In this document: positions 37,371 through 45,162 of the stretch, piece by piece
Layout: every line of letters begins with the position of its first letter
How positions within the stretch are numbered: position 1 is the first letter of the stretch
Assembly: GCF_036237275.1 (NCBI RefSeq)
Contig: NZ_CP108352.1
Location: 372,001-436,000, forward strand
Direction of reading: 5' to 3'
Source of the DNA: Streptomyces sp. NBC_01353
GTDB taxonomy: Bacteria; Actinomycetota; Actinomycetes; Streptomycetales; Streptomycetaceae
DNA: 64,000 nt
Made by a program: the position numbers and the translations under genes
The notes under the pieces: generated by a model
Seen by the model: only the letters and a program-made list of their open reading frames with translations
Database searches by the model: none
What the model was told of the DNA's origin: nothing

Positions 37371-37431
37371 AGCAGCACGACACAAGGAAGCGGACACCAG
37401 CCGAACATGGCTGGTGCCCGCTTCCTTGGCG

Positions 37432-37758
37432 TCAGTTGTCTGGGCCCTTGAAACCAGGGTCGTGCGCCGGGCCCGTCGGCGGCGGACCTGCGTTGGCCAG
37501 TTCCTGGCTCACGTACTCAGTCCGAATCTGGTTCGTCGACATCTTCTCCCAACCCTCGGGAAGCTTCAGGCCGGCATCAGCAAGCGACCTCTCCCACTGC
37601 GCGACCAAAGCCTGCCGTGTGCGAGGGATCTCATCCGCCGGCGGCCTGCGGCTGACCGTCACTCCCGACGATGGTTCGACCAGCTCGAACACCGTCACCG
37701 CGGTCCCCACACCTAGCAAGAAGGCTGCTGCTATGGACAACCACGTCTTACGCCCCAT
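37432..37758 (-). CDS. Small membrane-anchored or secreted hypothetical protein
   Basis: A 108-residue protein: MGRKTWLSIAAAFLLGVGTA is an uncleaved anchor or signal peptide, followed by SRRPPADEIPRTRQALVAQW and WERSLADAGLKLPEGWEKMS and a proline/glycine-rich end. The start at 37758 has GGAGGGAAGTG upstream. No family recognised. Confidence 0.6.
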   Translation of the reverse strand: MGRKTWLSIAAAFLLGVGTAVTVFELVEPSSGVTVSRRPPADEIPRTRQALVAQWERSLADAGLKLPEGWEKMSTNQIRTEYVSQELANAGPPPTGPAHDPGFKGPDN

Positions 37759-38000
37759 CCCACTTCCCTCCTCCGTACCAATCTGGCTGTGCCGAAGGAG
37801 CGTACCGGCATCGGTCAGCCGGCTTCCGAGCACGTCAGCGTCGCGAGGAAGTCGGCGACCGACCCCGCGCACCCGTGCCGGTGTGCCACGCCGGACGGTC
37901 GTGTGATGAGCCGCACCCCTTCGCCGCGGCCCGGCATGGGAGGTCGTCGCCCTGGTGGTCGCCGCTATCGGCCTCCTAGCCGTCCTGGTCGTGGCGGCCC

Positions 38001-38185
38001 GTTGAAGGCTCACCTTCGCCTCGACGTCCGTCACGCCACCACGCTGTTGCGCGGCCTGCTCGTCCTGACGAACCTCGAAGTCACCCGCTGACAGACGAGC
38101 TTGAGCTCGGACAACTGCCCACGACCAGCACGAGGACACCATCACCGACCCACACCAGCCCCTGTGACCTGCGAACTTCAGCTTG
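38001..38185 (+). mobile_element. 3' end of the same insertion-sequence type (transposase tail plus terminal repeat)
   Basis: The plus strand encodes HATTLLRGLLVLTNLEVTR and stops at 38091; this is the last stretch of the IS5-like transposase whose front is found at 34590-34903. Ninety-four bases on lies the 31-bp terminal repeat (38155-38185). The rest of the copy is gone. Immediately right of the repeat a minus-strand fragment MRAKGICYDTGFLRNGG (start at about 38239) is cut off by it. Confidence 0.6.
38155..38185 (+). repeat. 31-bp IS terminal repeat, copy 2
   Basis: Identical to 35588-35618 and in the same orientation. Here it follows a transposase 3' end, whereas copy 1 precedes the passenger gene, so the two represent opposite ends of the element type. 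Confidence 0.8.
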
Positions 38186-38281
38186 ACGCCGCCGTTGCGG
38201 AGGAAGCCGGTGTCGTAACAGATGCCTTTGGCTCGCATGCGTCTGACCCTTCTGTCGGGGGGCTTGAGGCTAGAAGCAAAT

Positions 38282-38316
38282 CTTGCGTGCACGCAAGTTT
38301 TCGTCCACGCAAGTTT
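38282..38316. promoter_or_regulatory. Palindrome and repeats upstream of TetR gene
   Basis: CTTGCGTGCACGCAAG (38282-38297) is a perfect 16-bp palindrome. CACGCAAGTTT from its right half recurs at 38306-38316, and GCGCGCACGCAC follows. The cluster ends about 35 bp before the TetR start at 38350 and is a likely autoregulatory operator with two binding sites. Confidence 0.65.
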
Positions 38317-38349
38317 GCGCGCACGCACCTAGACCCGGATACTGCCAGG

Positions 38350-39030
38350 GTGACGACAAGGCGGAGCGGGTTGCGCGAGCAGAAGAAGCAGGCCACCCGA
38401 GTGGCATTGCGTGAGGCGGCCCTGCAACTGGCTCTCAAGCGTGGCCCTGACAACGTCCGCGTCGACGACATCGCAGAGGCGGCCGGGGTCTCCCCGAGGA
38501 CCTACAACAACTACTTCTCCAGTCGTGAGCAGGCGATCGTCGCCGCCGTTACCGCCGAACAGGAATCGCGGGTCGTCGCGGCAGTGGCAGCCAGGCCCAC
38601 CCACGTCCGCCTCGCCGACGCCTTGGCCGACGCCGTCCTGGAGCAGTACACCGAACCGCGTGACCACGACGAGCTGCTGCTGATCACCACCAGTCCCGCG
38701 CTGCGTGACACGTTCCTCGAAAGCACCGCAGCGATTGAGCACCCCCTCGCCGCCGCGATCGACCAGCGCCTCGGCGACACCGGCACCACCGCCCGCGTGC
38801 TCGCGGCGAGCGTGGCCGCCGCGATTCGGGTCGCACTCCAACATTGGCTCCAGCCTCCGACTGCACCCCTCACGGCCGGTGGGCTTGTCGTGCCCTCCGG
38901 CTCGCTACCCGACCTGCTCCGCTCCGCGCTCGCCGCACTCGCACCCGCACTTGACGCCGCCGAAGAACAGGCACAACAGAGCTCGCATCAGTCAATCGGT
39001 TCCACAGACGCAGCTCCGACGCCGCAGTAG
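38350..39030 (+). CDS. TetR-family regulator (FadR-like)
   Basis: A 226-residue TetR protein. The HTH is at about 8-54: LREQKKQATRVALREAALQL, then NVRVDDIAEAAGVSPRTYNN and YF. The ligand domain ends AALAPALDAAEEQAQQSSHQ. The start is a GTG at 38350 (VTTRRSGLREQKKQ), just after the palindromic operator. The downstream gene on the same strand is gone, so its target is unknown. Confidence 0.87.
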   Translation: MTTRRSGLREQKKQATRVALREAALQLALKRGPDNVRVDDIAEAAGVSPRTYNNYFSSREQAIVAAVTAEQESRVVAAVAARPTHVRLADALADAVLEQYTEPRDHDELLLITTSPALRDTFLESTAAIEHPLAAAIDQRLGDTGTTARVLAASVAAAIRVALQHWLQPPTAPLTAGGLVVPSGSLPDLLRSALAALAPALDAAEEQAQQSSHQSIGSTDAAPTPQ

Positions 39031-39080
39031 GTCCTGCATGAGTCACGCCGCCCGCCACCGTCATGCGAATGCTGGAGATG

Positions 39081-39224
39081 TCAGCGAATGGCCGGCCCCG
39101 GGAAGTCCATGCCGGGAAGGCGGCGGGCGATGCCGAGCACGTCCGTCACCATCGGGTCCGCTGCCAGGGCGTGGACCACGCTCGTACCCGCATTGCCGGC
39201 AGCGCCGGTCACCACGACCCTCAT
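39081..39224 (-). pseudogene. N-terminal stub of an NAD-dependent epimerase
   Basis: MRVVVTGAAGNAGTSVVHAL, then VTDVLGIARRLPG: the Rossmann opening of an SDR epimerase, stopping after 47 residues at 39081. A full gene would need about 300 residues. It starts in an ATGA overlap with the stop of the preceding gene, so it was the second gene of an operon before truncation. Confidence 0.65.
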
Positions 39225-39838
39225 GACGCCCCTCCCGTCCTGGGGAACGAGTGGTGCAGCCAGCCGCGCCGCGTGGCCGGCTCGTGCAGGGCCGCACGGG
39301 AGCCCGGTGCGAAAGTCCGGTCCACAGCAGCCAGACGCATGCCTTCCAACAGGCCGATCTGCCGTTCGACCCGGGCCACCAACCGCTCGACGGCAGCGGA
39401 ATCGATCCGGTCGTCGCTACGGGCGAGATTCGTCAGGGTGTGCCAGAGGGCGAGCTTGCCCTGCACCCCCAGGCGGAGCGCCTCCAGCTCCAGCACCTCG
39501 CTCAGTGGCGAACGGGAGACCACCCGGCCGTTGGGCTTGAGCCGGCCCACCTTCTCGGCGAACCGGACCACCACGTTCCGCGCCCGCTTCACAGGCACGT
39601 CAAGGGCGGTCATGATCTCCACCAGGCTCTCTTGGTCCTCTGCTATCTCCTCCGCCAGTTCCTCCAGACGCGGCCCCGCCGGTCCACTGCGCGGGACCCG
39701 GGCCATACGACGGACCAGGGCGATCCCGCCCGCGGAGCCCGCGTAGTGATCGTTGAGGTAAATGCCGAGCAGGCGTTCCGGTCCGGGGGAAAGGGACCGG
39801 GAACGGCGGGGTTCGGAAGGCATGTCACCAGCTCCCAT
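39221..39838 (-). CDS. Conserved hypothetical helical protein
   Basis: About 205 residues. SPGPERLLGIYLNDHYAGSA and the following helices (LEELAEEIAEDQESLVEIMT, VPVKRARNVVVRFAEKVGRL, LVARVERQIGLLEGMRLAAV) resemble a widespread Streptomyces protein of unknown function, possibly a four-helix ferritin-like fold. Start at 39838 or 39823. Its stop overlaps the epimerase stub start by 4 bp. Confidence 0.65.
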   Translation of the reverse strand: MGAGDMPSEPRRSRSLSPGPERLLGIYLNDHYAGSAGGIALVRRMARVPRSGPAGPRLEELAEEIAEDQESLVEIMTALDVPVKRARNVVVRFAEKVGRLKPNGRVVSRSPLSEVLELEALRLGVQGKLALWHTLTNLARSDDRIDSAAVERLVARVERQIGLLEGMRLAAVDRTFAPGSRAALHEPATRRGWLHHSFPRTGGAS

Positions 39839-40302
39839 CAAGAGCGCCGTGTGCGGGTTGGGGCGGGCCACCGTCGCCCGAACTCGTGCCACAACCGGGA
39901 CGTAGGACGGCTCGGGGGCCGGCGTCACCCGAGGTGATCGGCCTGTCCTGCTGCACCTTCCCCTGACCGGCGGCGAGGAAACGGGAAGGGAACGAGTGCG
40001 CACGCAAGGACGGCGCACGCACAGGGCGGGACGTTCCGAGGCGTCGTCATCCGAGATCTTCTCTCCTGGGCATCGGCGACCGGCCGGGGTTTCGTCCCGG
40101 GGTGAGGCCGGCGGTCAGGCTGAGATCGGCGCCGCTCGTGCATTCCCCAGGCCGCGGAGACTGTGCCTCAGTGAGGGGGTCTCCAGGGGGTACGGGGGCC
40201 GCACGAGGTGCGCCGAGGAGCGGGGAACGACCCTCGGGGCGTGCGATCACGGCGGGGCCTGCATAGCCTGAGGTCAGACCCAAGGGGCTCCTGGAGGACG
40301 CG
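39839..40302. other. Intergenic stretch, nothing found
   Basis: No gene or clear repeat recognised. It must contain the promoter of the minus-strand hypothetical gene on its left and of the Ku stub/DUF2188 pair on its right. Confidence 0.35.
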
Positions 40303-40464
40303 ATGGCGGCTCGAAGTCTCTGGTCCGGGGCGATTTCGTTCGGGCTCGTGGCGGTGCCCTGCCACCTCGAACAAGCGACGGAGAGCCACAGCGTCGCGTT
40401 CCGGCAGATCCACCTGGCGTCCGGCGCCGGAAGTCCGCCTGAACGGCGAGGAGAAGAATCATGA
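40303..40464 (+). pseudogene. N-terminal stub of a Ku DNA-end-binding protein
   Basis: MAARSLWSGAISFGLVAVPC, then HLEQATESHSVAFRQIHL is the unmistakable start of bacterial Ku (usually RSIWxGAISFGLVxIPVKL...). It ends after 53 residues; the true protein has about 280-350. The stop codon overlaps the next start (ATGA at 40461). Only the promoter-proximal part of ku is left. Confidence 0.75.
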
Positions 40465-40757
40465 CAGCGAAGCGGACCGTCTACCACGTCACACCATCCG
40501 GCGAGCGGGCGGCGGCCGCGGGCGTGAAGTGGCAGGTCGAGGGCAGGGAAGGCCGTCGGATGCTGCACGAGCCGCACCGTACGCAGAAGCGCGCAATCGA
40601 CTCCGCACGCCACCGGGCGCAGGAGCACACGCCCGCCCAGGTCGTCGTCCACGCCCGCGACGGACACATCCGCACCGCGTACGCATACGGCGACACCCCT
40701 GCGACGCACCCCGATGAGCGTGGACGCAGGGCAGGGAAACGCGGGGGCGTCTTCTAG
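40461..40757 (+). CDS. DUF2188-domain protein
   Basis: A 98-residue small protein: TVYHVTPSGERAAAAGVKWQ, HRTQKRAIDSARHRAQEHTP, then AQVVVHARDGHIRTAYAYGD is the DUF2188 pattern (beta hairpin, helix, and strand with VVHxxDGxIxxExTYGxDP). Function unknown. Its start overlaps the end of the Ku stub, so it now depends on ku's promoter. Confidence 0.85.
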   Translation: MTAKRTVYHVTPSGERAAAAGVKWQVEGREGRRMLHEPHRTQKRAIDSARHRAQEHTPAQVVVHARDGHIRTAYAYGDTPATHPDERGRRAGKRGGVF

Positions 40758-41319
40758 GGCGTGTCCGGTGGGGCCCTGCTCCCACCAGTGTCGGGTCCCG
40801 GACCAGCACGCCGCAAAAGGGGCCTGACGCTCTACGCCGTGGCGGTCGACCTCACGGTCCGGGATTCAAGCGCATCCCAGGCCGCCGCGAGGGAGTGCTC
40901 CTCGGCGCGTCTCCAAGCCTCGACGACAGCGGCAGGGACGAGGTAGGGAGGTCGCCGGCCGTGGGGGCGAAAGGGGCCACACGCAGCCATCGCCGTACCG
41001 CAGCGATCTGCCCGAGGCATGGAACGTCGATCCCGTTGCGGGACGGCTGCGGGGCGGCGATTAGGCGCCGTTCGCCGGCGTGATGTGTTTCGCCGGAGGC
41101 GCGATCCGCGGCGATGTGATTCGCCCACTGCCGGAGGGCCGCGGCACCGTCACGGAGACGATGCCGCGGCCGTCCTGGCCCGCCACTGGACGACGGAAGG
41201 CCTCGAGCGCTTTCGTGGCTCGGTTCCGGGCGACTCGATCGACGACTTCCGCTGACCACGTCTCAGACTCCTGCCGACGGCGCCGCCCGGCACGGCCCGG
41301 GCGGCGACTGCGGCTCGGA
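40758..41319. other. 560-bp stretch with possible gene ends
   Basis: No complete gene. Two coding-like tails were seen: minus strand FRPHGRRPPYLVPAAVVEAW, then RRAEEHSLAAAWDALESRTV (about 40835-40965), and plus strand DDAAAVLARHWTTEGLERFR to SIDDFR, stop at 41255. Neither has a proper start. Confidence 0.35.
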
Positions 41320-42297
41320 TCAAATCAGCGCGTTCTTGTAGAAGATGCTGGAGCGCCGGTCTCCCTCCACGCCGGTGGCGAAGCCGATGAAGAGTCGGGC
41401 CTCGCCGGCGTCGGTGCGGTAGATGGCCAGGCCCTCGGGCTCGCGGTGGTGGAGGGTGGACCCGGCCTTGGTAAGGACGGGGCCCTGCTTCACGGTTCCC
41501 GTGTTGATGTCGATGCTGGTGACGTAGGAGTTGCCGTCGCCGGTGGGGGTGCCGTCGCCCGGGTACGCGTCACCCGTCAGGAAGTACATGTACGAGCCGT
41601 AGAGGGTGTAGCCCTGCGGCGTGCCGGAGATCGTCGGCTGCTTGAAGTCGACCAGCGGCGAGCCGAAGCTGCGCGTCTCGAAGGCGGAGAGGGGGTACAC
41701 GGCGATGCGCTTGCCGGCGCTGGTGTGGTAGCGCACGATCATGCGCTTGTAGACCGGATCGACGGAGCAGGTGTACTCGGTGGCCCCTGAGATCGGCTGG
41801 TAAGCGGCCGAGGCAGCCGGCGAGCCCAGGGTGGTGTTGGCGGTGTACCGGATGGGGGCGAGCGCGGTGCCGTACCCGTTGGTGTTCGCGGCGCACTCGA
41901 TCCACAGCTCGGTGTCGGAACCGCTCGGCAGCGCGGCGAAGGCGACGCCGTGGCCGAAGCCATTCAGGTGCATGTACGAGATGTAGTTCCCGTCAAAGTC
42001 CATCTTGTTGATACACAGGTCGCCCGCGGACTCGGGGCTTCCGTCCCGCTTGGTCGCGATGAAAAGGTACTTGTTCACCCAGTCGAAGGCGAAGCTCTGC
42101 TGGACCCGTGGACCGTGCGTGTTCGCGGAACGGAACAGGTCGTACGACGGCTGCGTGAGATCGAATCGCTTGGTCGCGGCCACATCGGCCGAGGCGGTCT
42201 GCGCGCCGACACCGAGCCCGAGCGCGGCGAGTGAGGCGCCGGCACCGGTGCGTATGAGGCTGCGGCGGGAGAGGGGGGAACCCGGGGTGCGGTTCAA
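41320..42297 (-). CDS. Tat-exported TagC/P68-RBP-like beta-propeller protein
   Basis: A 325-residue exported protein. Tat signal SRRSLIRTGAGASLAALGLG at 10-29 has the twin arginine followed by a hydrophobic stretch. The mature part (FDLTQPSYDLFRSANTHGPR, LCINKMDFDGNYISYMHLNG, HREPEGLAIYRTDAG) is the propeller found in phage P68-like receptor-binding proteins and 'teichoic acid biosynthesis protein C'. Possibly binds or processes cell-wall glycopolymers. Stands alone; no obvious partner genes. Confidence 0.8.
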   Translation of the reverse strand: MNRTPGSPLSRRSLIRTGAGASLAALGLGVGAQTASADVAATKRFDLTQPSYDLFRSANTHGPRVQQSFAFDWVNKYLFIATKRDGSPESAGDLCINKMDFDGNYISYMHLNGFGHGVAFAALPSGSDTELWIECAANTNGYGTALAPIRYTANTTLGSPAASAAYQPISGATEYTCSVDPVYKRMIVRYHTSAGKRIAVYPLSAFETRSFGSPLVDFKQPTISGTPQGYTLYGSYMYFLTGDAYPGDGTPTGDGNSYVTSIDINTGTVKQGPVLTKAGSTLHHREPEGLAIYRTDAGEARLFIGFATGVEGDRRSSIFYKNALI

Positions 42298-42733
42298 CGT
42301 GGGACCTCCGAAGGCATGAGTGGGCAGCAGGGAGAGGTGATCCTATCGGGCCGCAGAGTGGGGCGGGCCCATGGTCCACGCCGTGCGGCCCGCAAGAACC
42401 AAGGCGAGACCGCCAGTTTCGCGCTGCCCAACTGGCGCGGCAGGTAGCTGATCCTGCCCTTGAGCGACGTAGGCGGCCCGTCGTCCTCCCAGCTCAGACA
42501 GCAAGCTTGCAGGTACCTCGAGCTGACAGGGAAGTGGCACGACCCTGCTGACGATTCAATGGCGCGTCACACGGCAGACTGGACGAAGGCGGCCACCGCG
42601 TATCGGCAGGTGCGTGCCCGGTATTGACACCGATTTAGCAGTTGCGAAGGTTGTCACGATGCTGGCGCTCGCCCCCTTGATGTGGCGGGCCTGCGTTCAG
42701 GCCCGCTGTTCCGTCCGTGATCTTGCGTGGGTA
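42298..42733. other. Intergenic stretch, nothing supported
   Basis: No convincing gene between the Tat propeller and the IS200/IS605 element. It should hold the propeller promoter. Confidence 0.35.
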
Positions 42734-42817
42734 TCCCCGGCTTCAGCCGGGGAGGGAATCGCATCCTTGGAGTGCAGGCGTGGAGTGCCGGAGTTCTCTT
42801 CGTCTTGGGGGTGACGG

Positions 42818-43224
42818 TCAGACAGGGCGCTTGTGGCTCTCGATGTACTGCCGTATCGCGGTCGGCGGTGCCCCGCTGCACGAGCCCGTGAAGTAGGAGC
42901 GTGACCAGAAGACCGACCCCATGCCGATGCGGTTGATCCGGCCGGTGTACTCGGCGCGCAGGTACCTGGAGCTGACCCCCTTGAGCGAGTTGATCAGCTT
43001 CGACAGCGCCACCTTCGGCGGGTAGTGCACCAGGAGGTGGACGTGATCGGTCTCGCCGTTGAACTCCCGCAGCTCTCGCGCATGATCTCCTCGCACCGCT
43101 TGAGCACAGCATCGTCGAAGCGGTCTCGGCGGTACTTGGTGAAGAACACCAGGTGAGCATGAAGGTTGTAGGCGAGGTGACGCCCGGTGCGGAGTTCGGG
43201 GTGTGGTTCCCAGCGAGGTGACAT
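42818..43224 (-). pseudogene. tnpA: TnpA (Y1 HUH transposase) with small internal deletion
   Basis: The N-terminus (HLAYNLHAHLVFFTKYRRDR, then FDDAVLKRCEEIMRE) and, in another frame, ELREFNGETDHVHLLVHYPP, KVALSKLINSLKGVSSRYLR and RQYIESHKRPV are all classical IS200 TnpA, including the HUH motif and the tyrosine helix. Between MRE and ELREF about seven residues are missing and the frame changes at about 43075-43080, so the protein cannot be made in one piece. Confidence 0.8.
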
Positions 43225-43274
43225 ACGCCGACGCTAGTGTGATCCGGGGCACTTGATCGAAGGGGGTGGGCTGG

Positions 43275-44495
43275 ATGATTCGTGCGTACAAGTTCCTCAT
43301 GCGGCCCACCGTGGGCCAGACGATCGCGCTCGGCGAGATGCTGCGGGATCACTGCTCTCTCTATAACGGCGCGTTGCAGGAACGGCGGGAGGCCTACCGG
43401 CACGCCTCGAAGACCAGCATCAAGTACGGGACGCAGTCGGCGCAGCTCAAGGAGATCCGGGCCTTCGACACGGAACGTCAGGGCCGTTGGTCGTTCTCCA
43501 GTCAGCAGGCCACTTTGCGCCGTCTGGACAAGGCGTTCACGGCGTTCTTCCGCCGCGCCAAGTCCGGTGACACGCCTGGCTACCCGCGGTTTCGCGGGGC
43601 GAACTGGTTCGACACGGTCGACTTCCCCAAGGACGGCGACGGCTGCCGCTGGGACTCCGCCCCCCCGCGATCCGGCCACCCGCGTCCGCTTCCAGGGCGT
43701 CGGGCACGTCAAGGTCAACCAGCACCGGCCAGTGGCCGGCAAGGTCAAGACTGTCTCGGTCAGCGCGAGGGCCGCAAGTGGTTCGTCGTACTGACCACCG
43801 AGCAGTCCCAGCCCGAGCCGCTGGACGCGACCGGCGGCGTGGTCGGCATCGACATGGGCATAGCAAACTTCCTTGCCGACTCCGACGGCAGGTTCGTCTC
43901 CAACCCGCGCCACGGCCGCACCGCTGCCGCAAGGCTCGAAGCCGCACAGCAGGCGCTCAGCCGATGCAAGCGCGGGTCGAAGCGCCGCCGCAAGGCCGTG
44001 CACAAGGTCGCCGCCTTGCATCGCAAGGTCCGCCGCCAGCGCCTGGACCACGCACACAAGACCGCCCTTGACCTCGTACGCGAGCACGACTTCATCGCCC
44101 ATGAAGACCTCAAGATCCGCAACATGAGAGCCACTCCCGCGCCGAAACCCGACCCTGACAAGCAGGGCGCGTTCCTGCCCAACGGGGCCGCAGTCAAGGC
44201 CGGGCTGAACCGTTCGATCTCGGATGCCGGATGGGGGGTGTTCCTGACGATCCTGCGCGCCAAGGCTGAAAGCGCCGGACGGGAGGTGATCGCCGTGGAC
44301 CCCCGCAACACCTCCCGGACCTGCCCCGAATGCGGGCACGTCGCCAAGGAGAACCGGCCCGCCCAGGAGATGTTCCACTGCGTCTCGTGCGCCCACACCG
44401 CGCACGCGGACACGGTGGGCGCCCTGAACGTTCTACGGGCCGGGCTGGTCCGTCGCGACGCCAACCAGGCAAAGCGAGAAGCCCCTCGTTCATGA
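43275..44495 (+). CDS. tnpB: TnpB, RNA-guided nuclease-like protein, with a locally shifted segment
   Basis: About 406 residues. RuvC-like residues are present: VVGIDMGIANFLADSDG, FIAHEDLKIRNM and HTAHADTVGALNVL, with a zinc ribbon CPECG...FHCVSC. Between residues about 130 and 163 the protein is out of frame: a 7-C run (43660-43666) adds a base and near 43762 one base is lost, restoring the frame. The other frame there encodes the expected DPATRVRFQGVGHVKVNQHR segment. The catalytic core is thus intact but about 34 residues of the N-terminal domain are altered. Confidence 0.85.
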   Translation: MIRAYKFLMRPTVGQTIALGEMLRDHCSLYNGALQERREAYRHASKTSIKYGTQSAQLKEIRAFDTERQGRWSFSSQQATLRRLDKAFTAFFRRAKSGDTPGYPRFRGANWFDTVDFPKDGDGCRWDSAPPRSGHPRPLPGRRARQGQPAPASGRQGQDCLGQREGRKWFVVLTTEQSQPEPLDATGGVVGIDMGIANFLADSDGRFVSNPRHGRTAAARLEAAQQALSRCKRGSKRRRKAVHKVAALHRKVRRQRLDHAHKTALDLVREHDFIAHEDLKIRNMRATPAPKPDPDKQGAFLPNGAAVKAGLNRSISDAGWGVFLTILRAKAESAGREVIAVDPRNTSRTCPECGHVAKENRPAQEMFHCVSCAHTAHADTVGALNVLRAGLVRRDANQAKREAPRS

Positions 44496-44659
44496 AGGGG
44501 AGGAGTCACCAAGTCGGGTTCGTGAAGTAGAAACCCGGCGCATGGGGCCAGGTAGCCGGGCGTCACAGGATGCTCAGCCCAGAGTGCTGCTCTGCGAACA
44601 GTCCGATCAGAGGCAGGTGCACTGGCTGTGGCGCTGGCGCGACCGGTACGTCGTGGTAC

Positions 44660-44785
44660 TCAGAAAGGCGGCGCGGGGGAAACGGGGTAGTACTGGTGGT
44701 CATCCCAGGAAGGCTCTGCCCAGCGGGCGGGTTCGGGGAGCCCCATCAGCCGTATCCGCTGAAGCAGGATGGCCGGGTTCGTCAT
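44660..44785 (-). CDS. Very short unassigned peptide or gene scrap
   Basis: A 41-codon frame (MTNPAILLQRIRLMGLPEPA, then RWAEPSWDDHQYYPV) lies 42 bp after the DUF4097 fragment on the same strand and has GGAGCAG before the start. It may be the start of a lost gene cut by the IS200/IS605 insertion. Weak. Confidence 0.2.
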   Translation of the reverse strand: MTNPAILLQRIRLMGLPEPARWAEPSWDDHQYYPVSPAPPF

Positions 44786-44826
44786 GGTGCTGCTCCTTGT
44801 CGTTGTTGCGGGGTCGGGGCTGCGGG

Positions 44827-45162
44827 TCACAGGCTGCGGGCGGCGATGTCGCACTGGGTGGTGGTCGCGTGGATGGCGAGTTCGGTGGTGCCGTCGTTCT
44901 TGAGGTTGTTGCTGATGCGGCCGTAGGAGGTGCCGGCGTCCAGGGAGGCGGAGACTCCGGCGGCGGCGCCGACCGAGATGTCGCCCTGCTGGGTGGTCAG
45001 GACGACCTTGCCGCGGATGGCCTCGGCGATCCGGATGTCGCCCCTCATGGCCGTGATCTCCGCAGGTCCGCCGAGGCGGCCGACCTCGACGTCGCCGTCG
45101 GTCGCGGTGAGGCGGACGCTCGCGGCCTCGTCGATCTTGATGTGGCAACGCACTTGGCGCAC
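44827..45162 (-). pseudogene. C-terminal half of a DUF4097 beta-strand-repeat protein
   Basis: IKIDEAASVRLTATDGDVEV, later RGKVVLTTQQGDISVGAAAG and SYGRISNNLKNDGTTELAIH, ending DIAARSL, is the C-terminal part of a DUF4097 (adhesin-like) protein. The N-terminal half, including its usual VEVRPADASK-type repeats, is missing. The frame begins exactly where the upstream membrane-protein gene loses homology, so a deletion fused the two genes out of frame. Confidence 0.75.

Larger units (their letters stand above)
42734..44512. mobile_element. IS200/IS605-family element (damaged tnpA, tnpB)
   Basis: Left end: a perfect hairpin TCCCCGGCTTCAGCCGGGGA at 42734-42753, the subterminal structure typical of these elements. 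Right end: an imperfect GCCCCTCGTTCATGAAGGGG stem at 44481-44500 immediately after tnpB. tnpA is on the minus strand and tnpB on the plus strand, divergent by about 50 bp. Exact cleavage sites cannot be placed. With tnpA broken, the element would need a helper to move. The 3' end of tnpB plus the right end is where the omega RNA of such elements is encoded. Confidence 0.75.

Noticed and set aside
35931-37397. 488-codon minus-strand frame opposite the S1 peptidase
   Set aside because: Mostly antisense shadow; only its first 30 residues (IRWAADGTWQRM) are meaningful, as an IS5 transposase scrap.
35588-38185. 31-bp direct repeats as attachment sites of an integrated 2.5-kb island
   Set aside because: No integrase lies between them, and the adjacent transposase front, transposase tail and passenger gene explain the repeats better as opposite termini of one insertion-sequence type.
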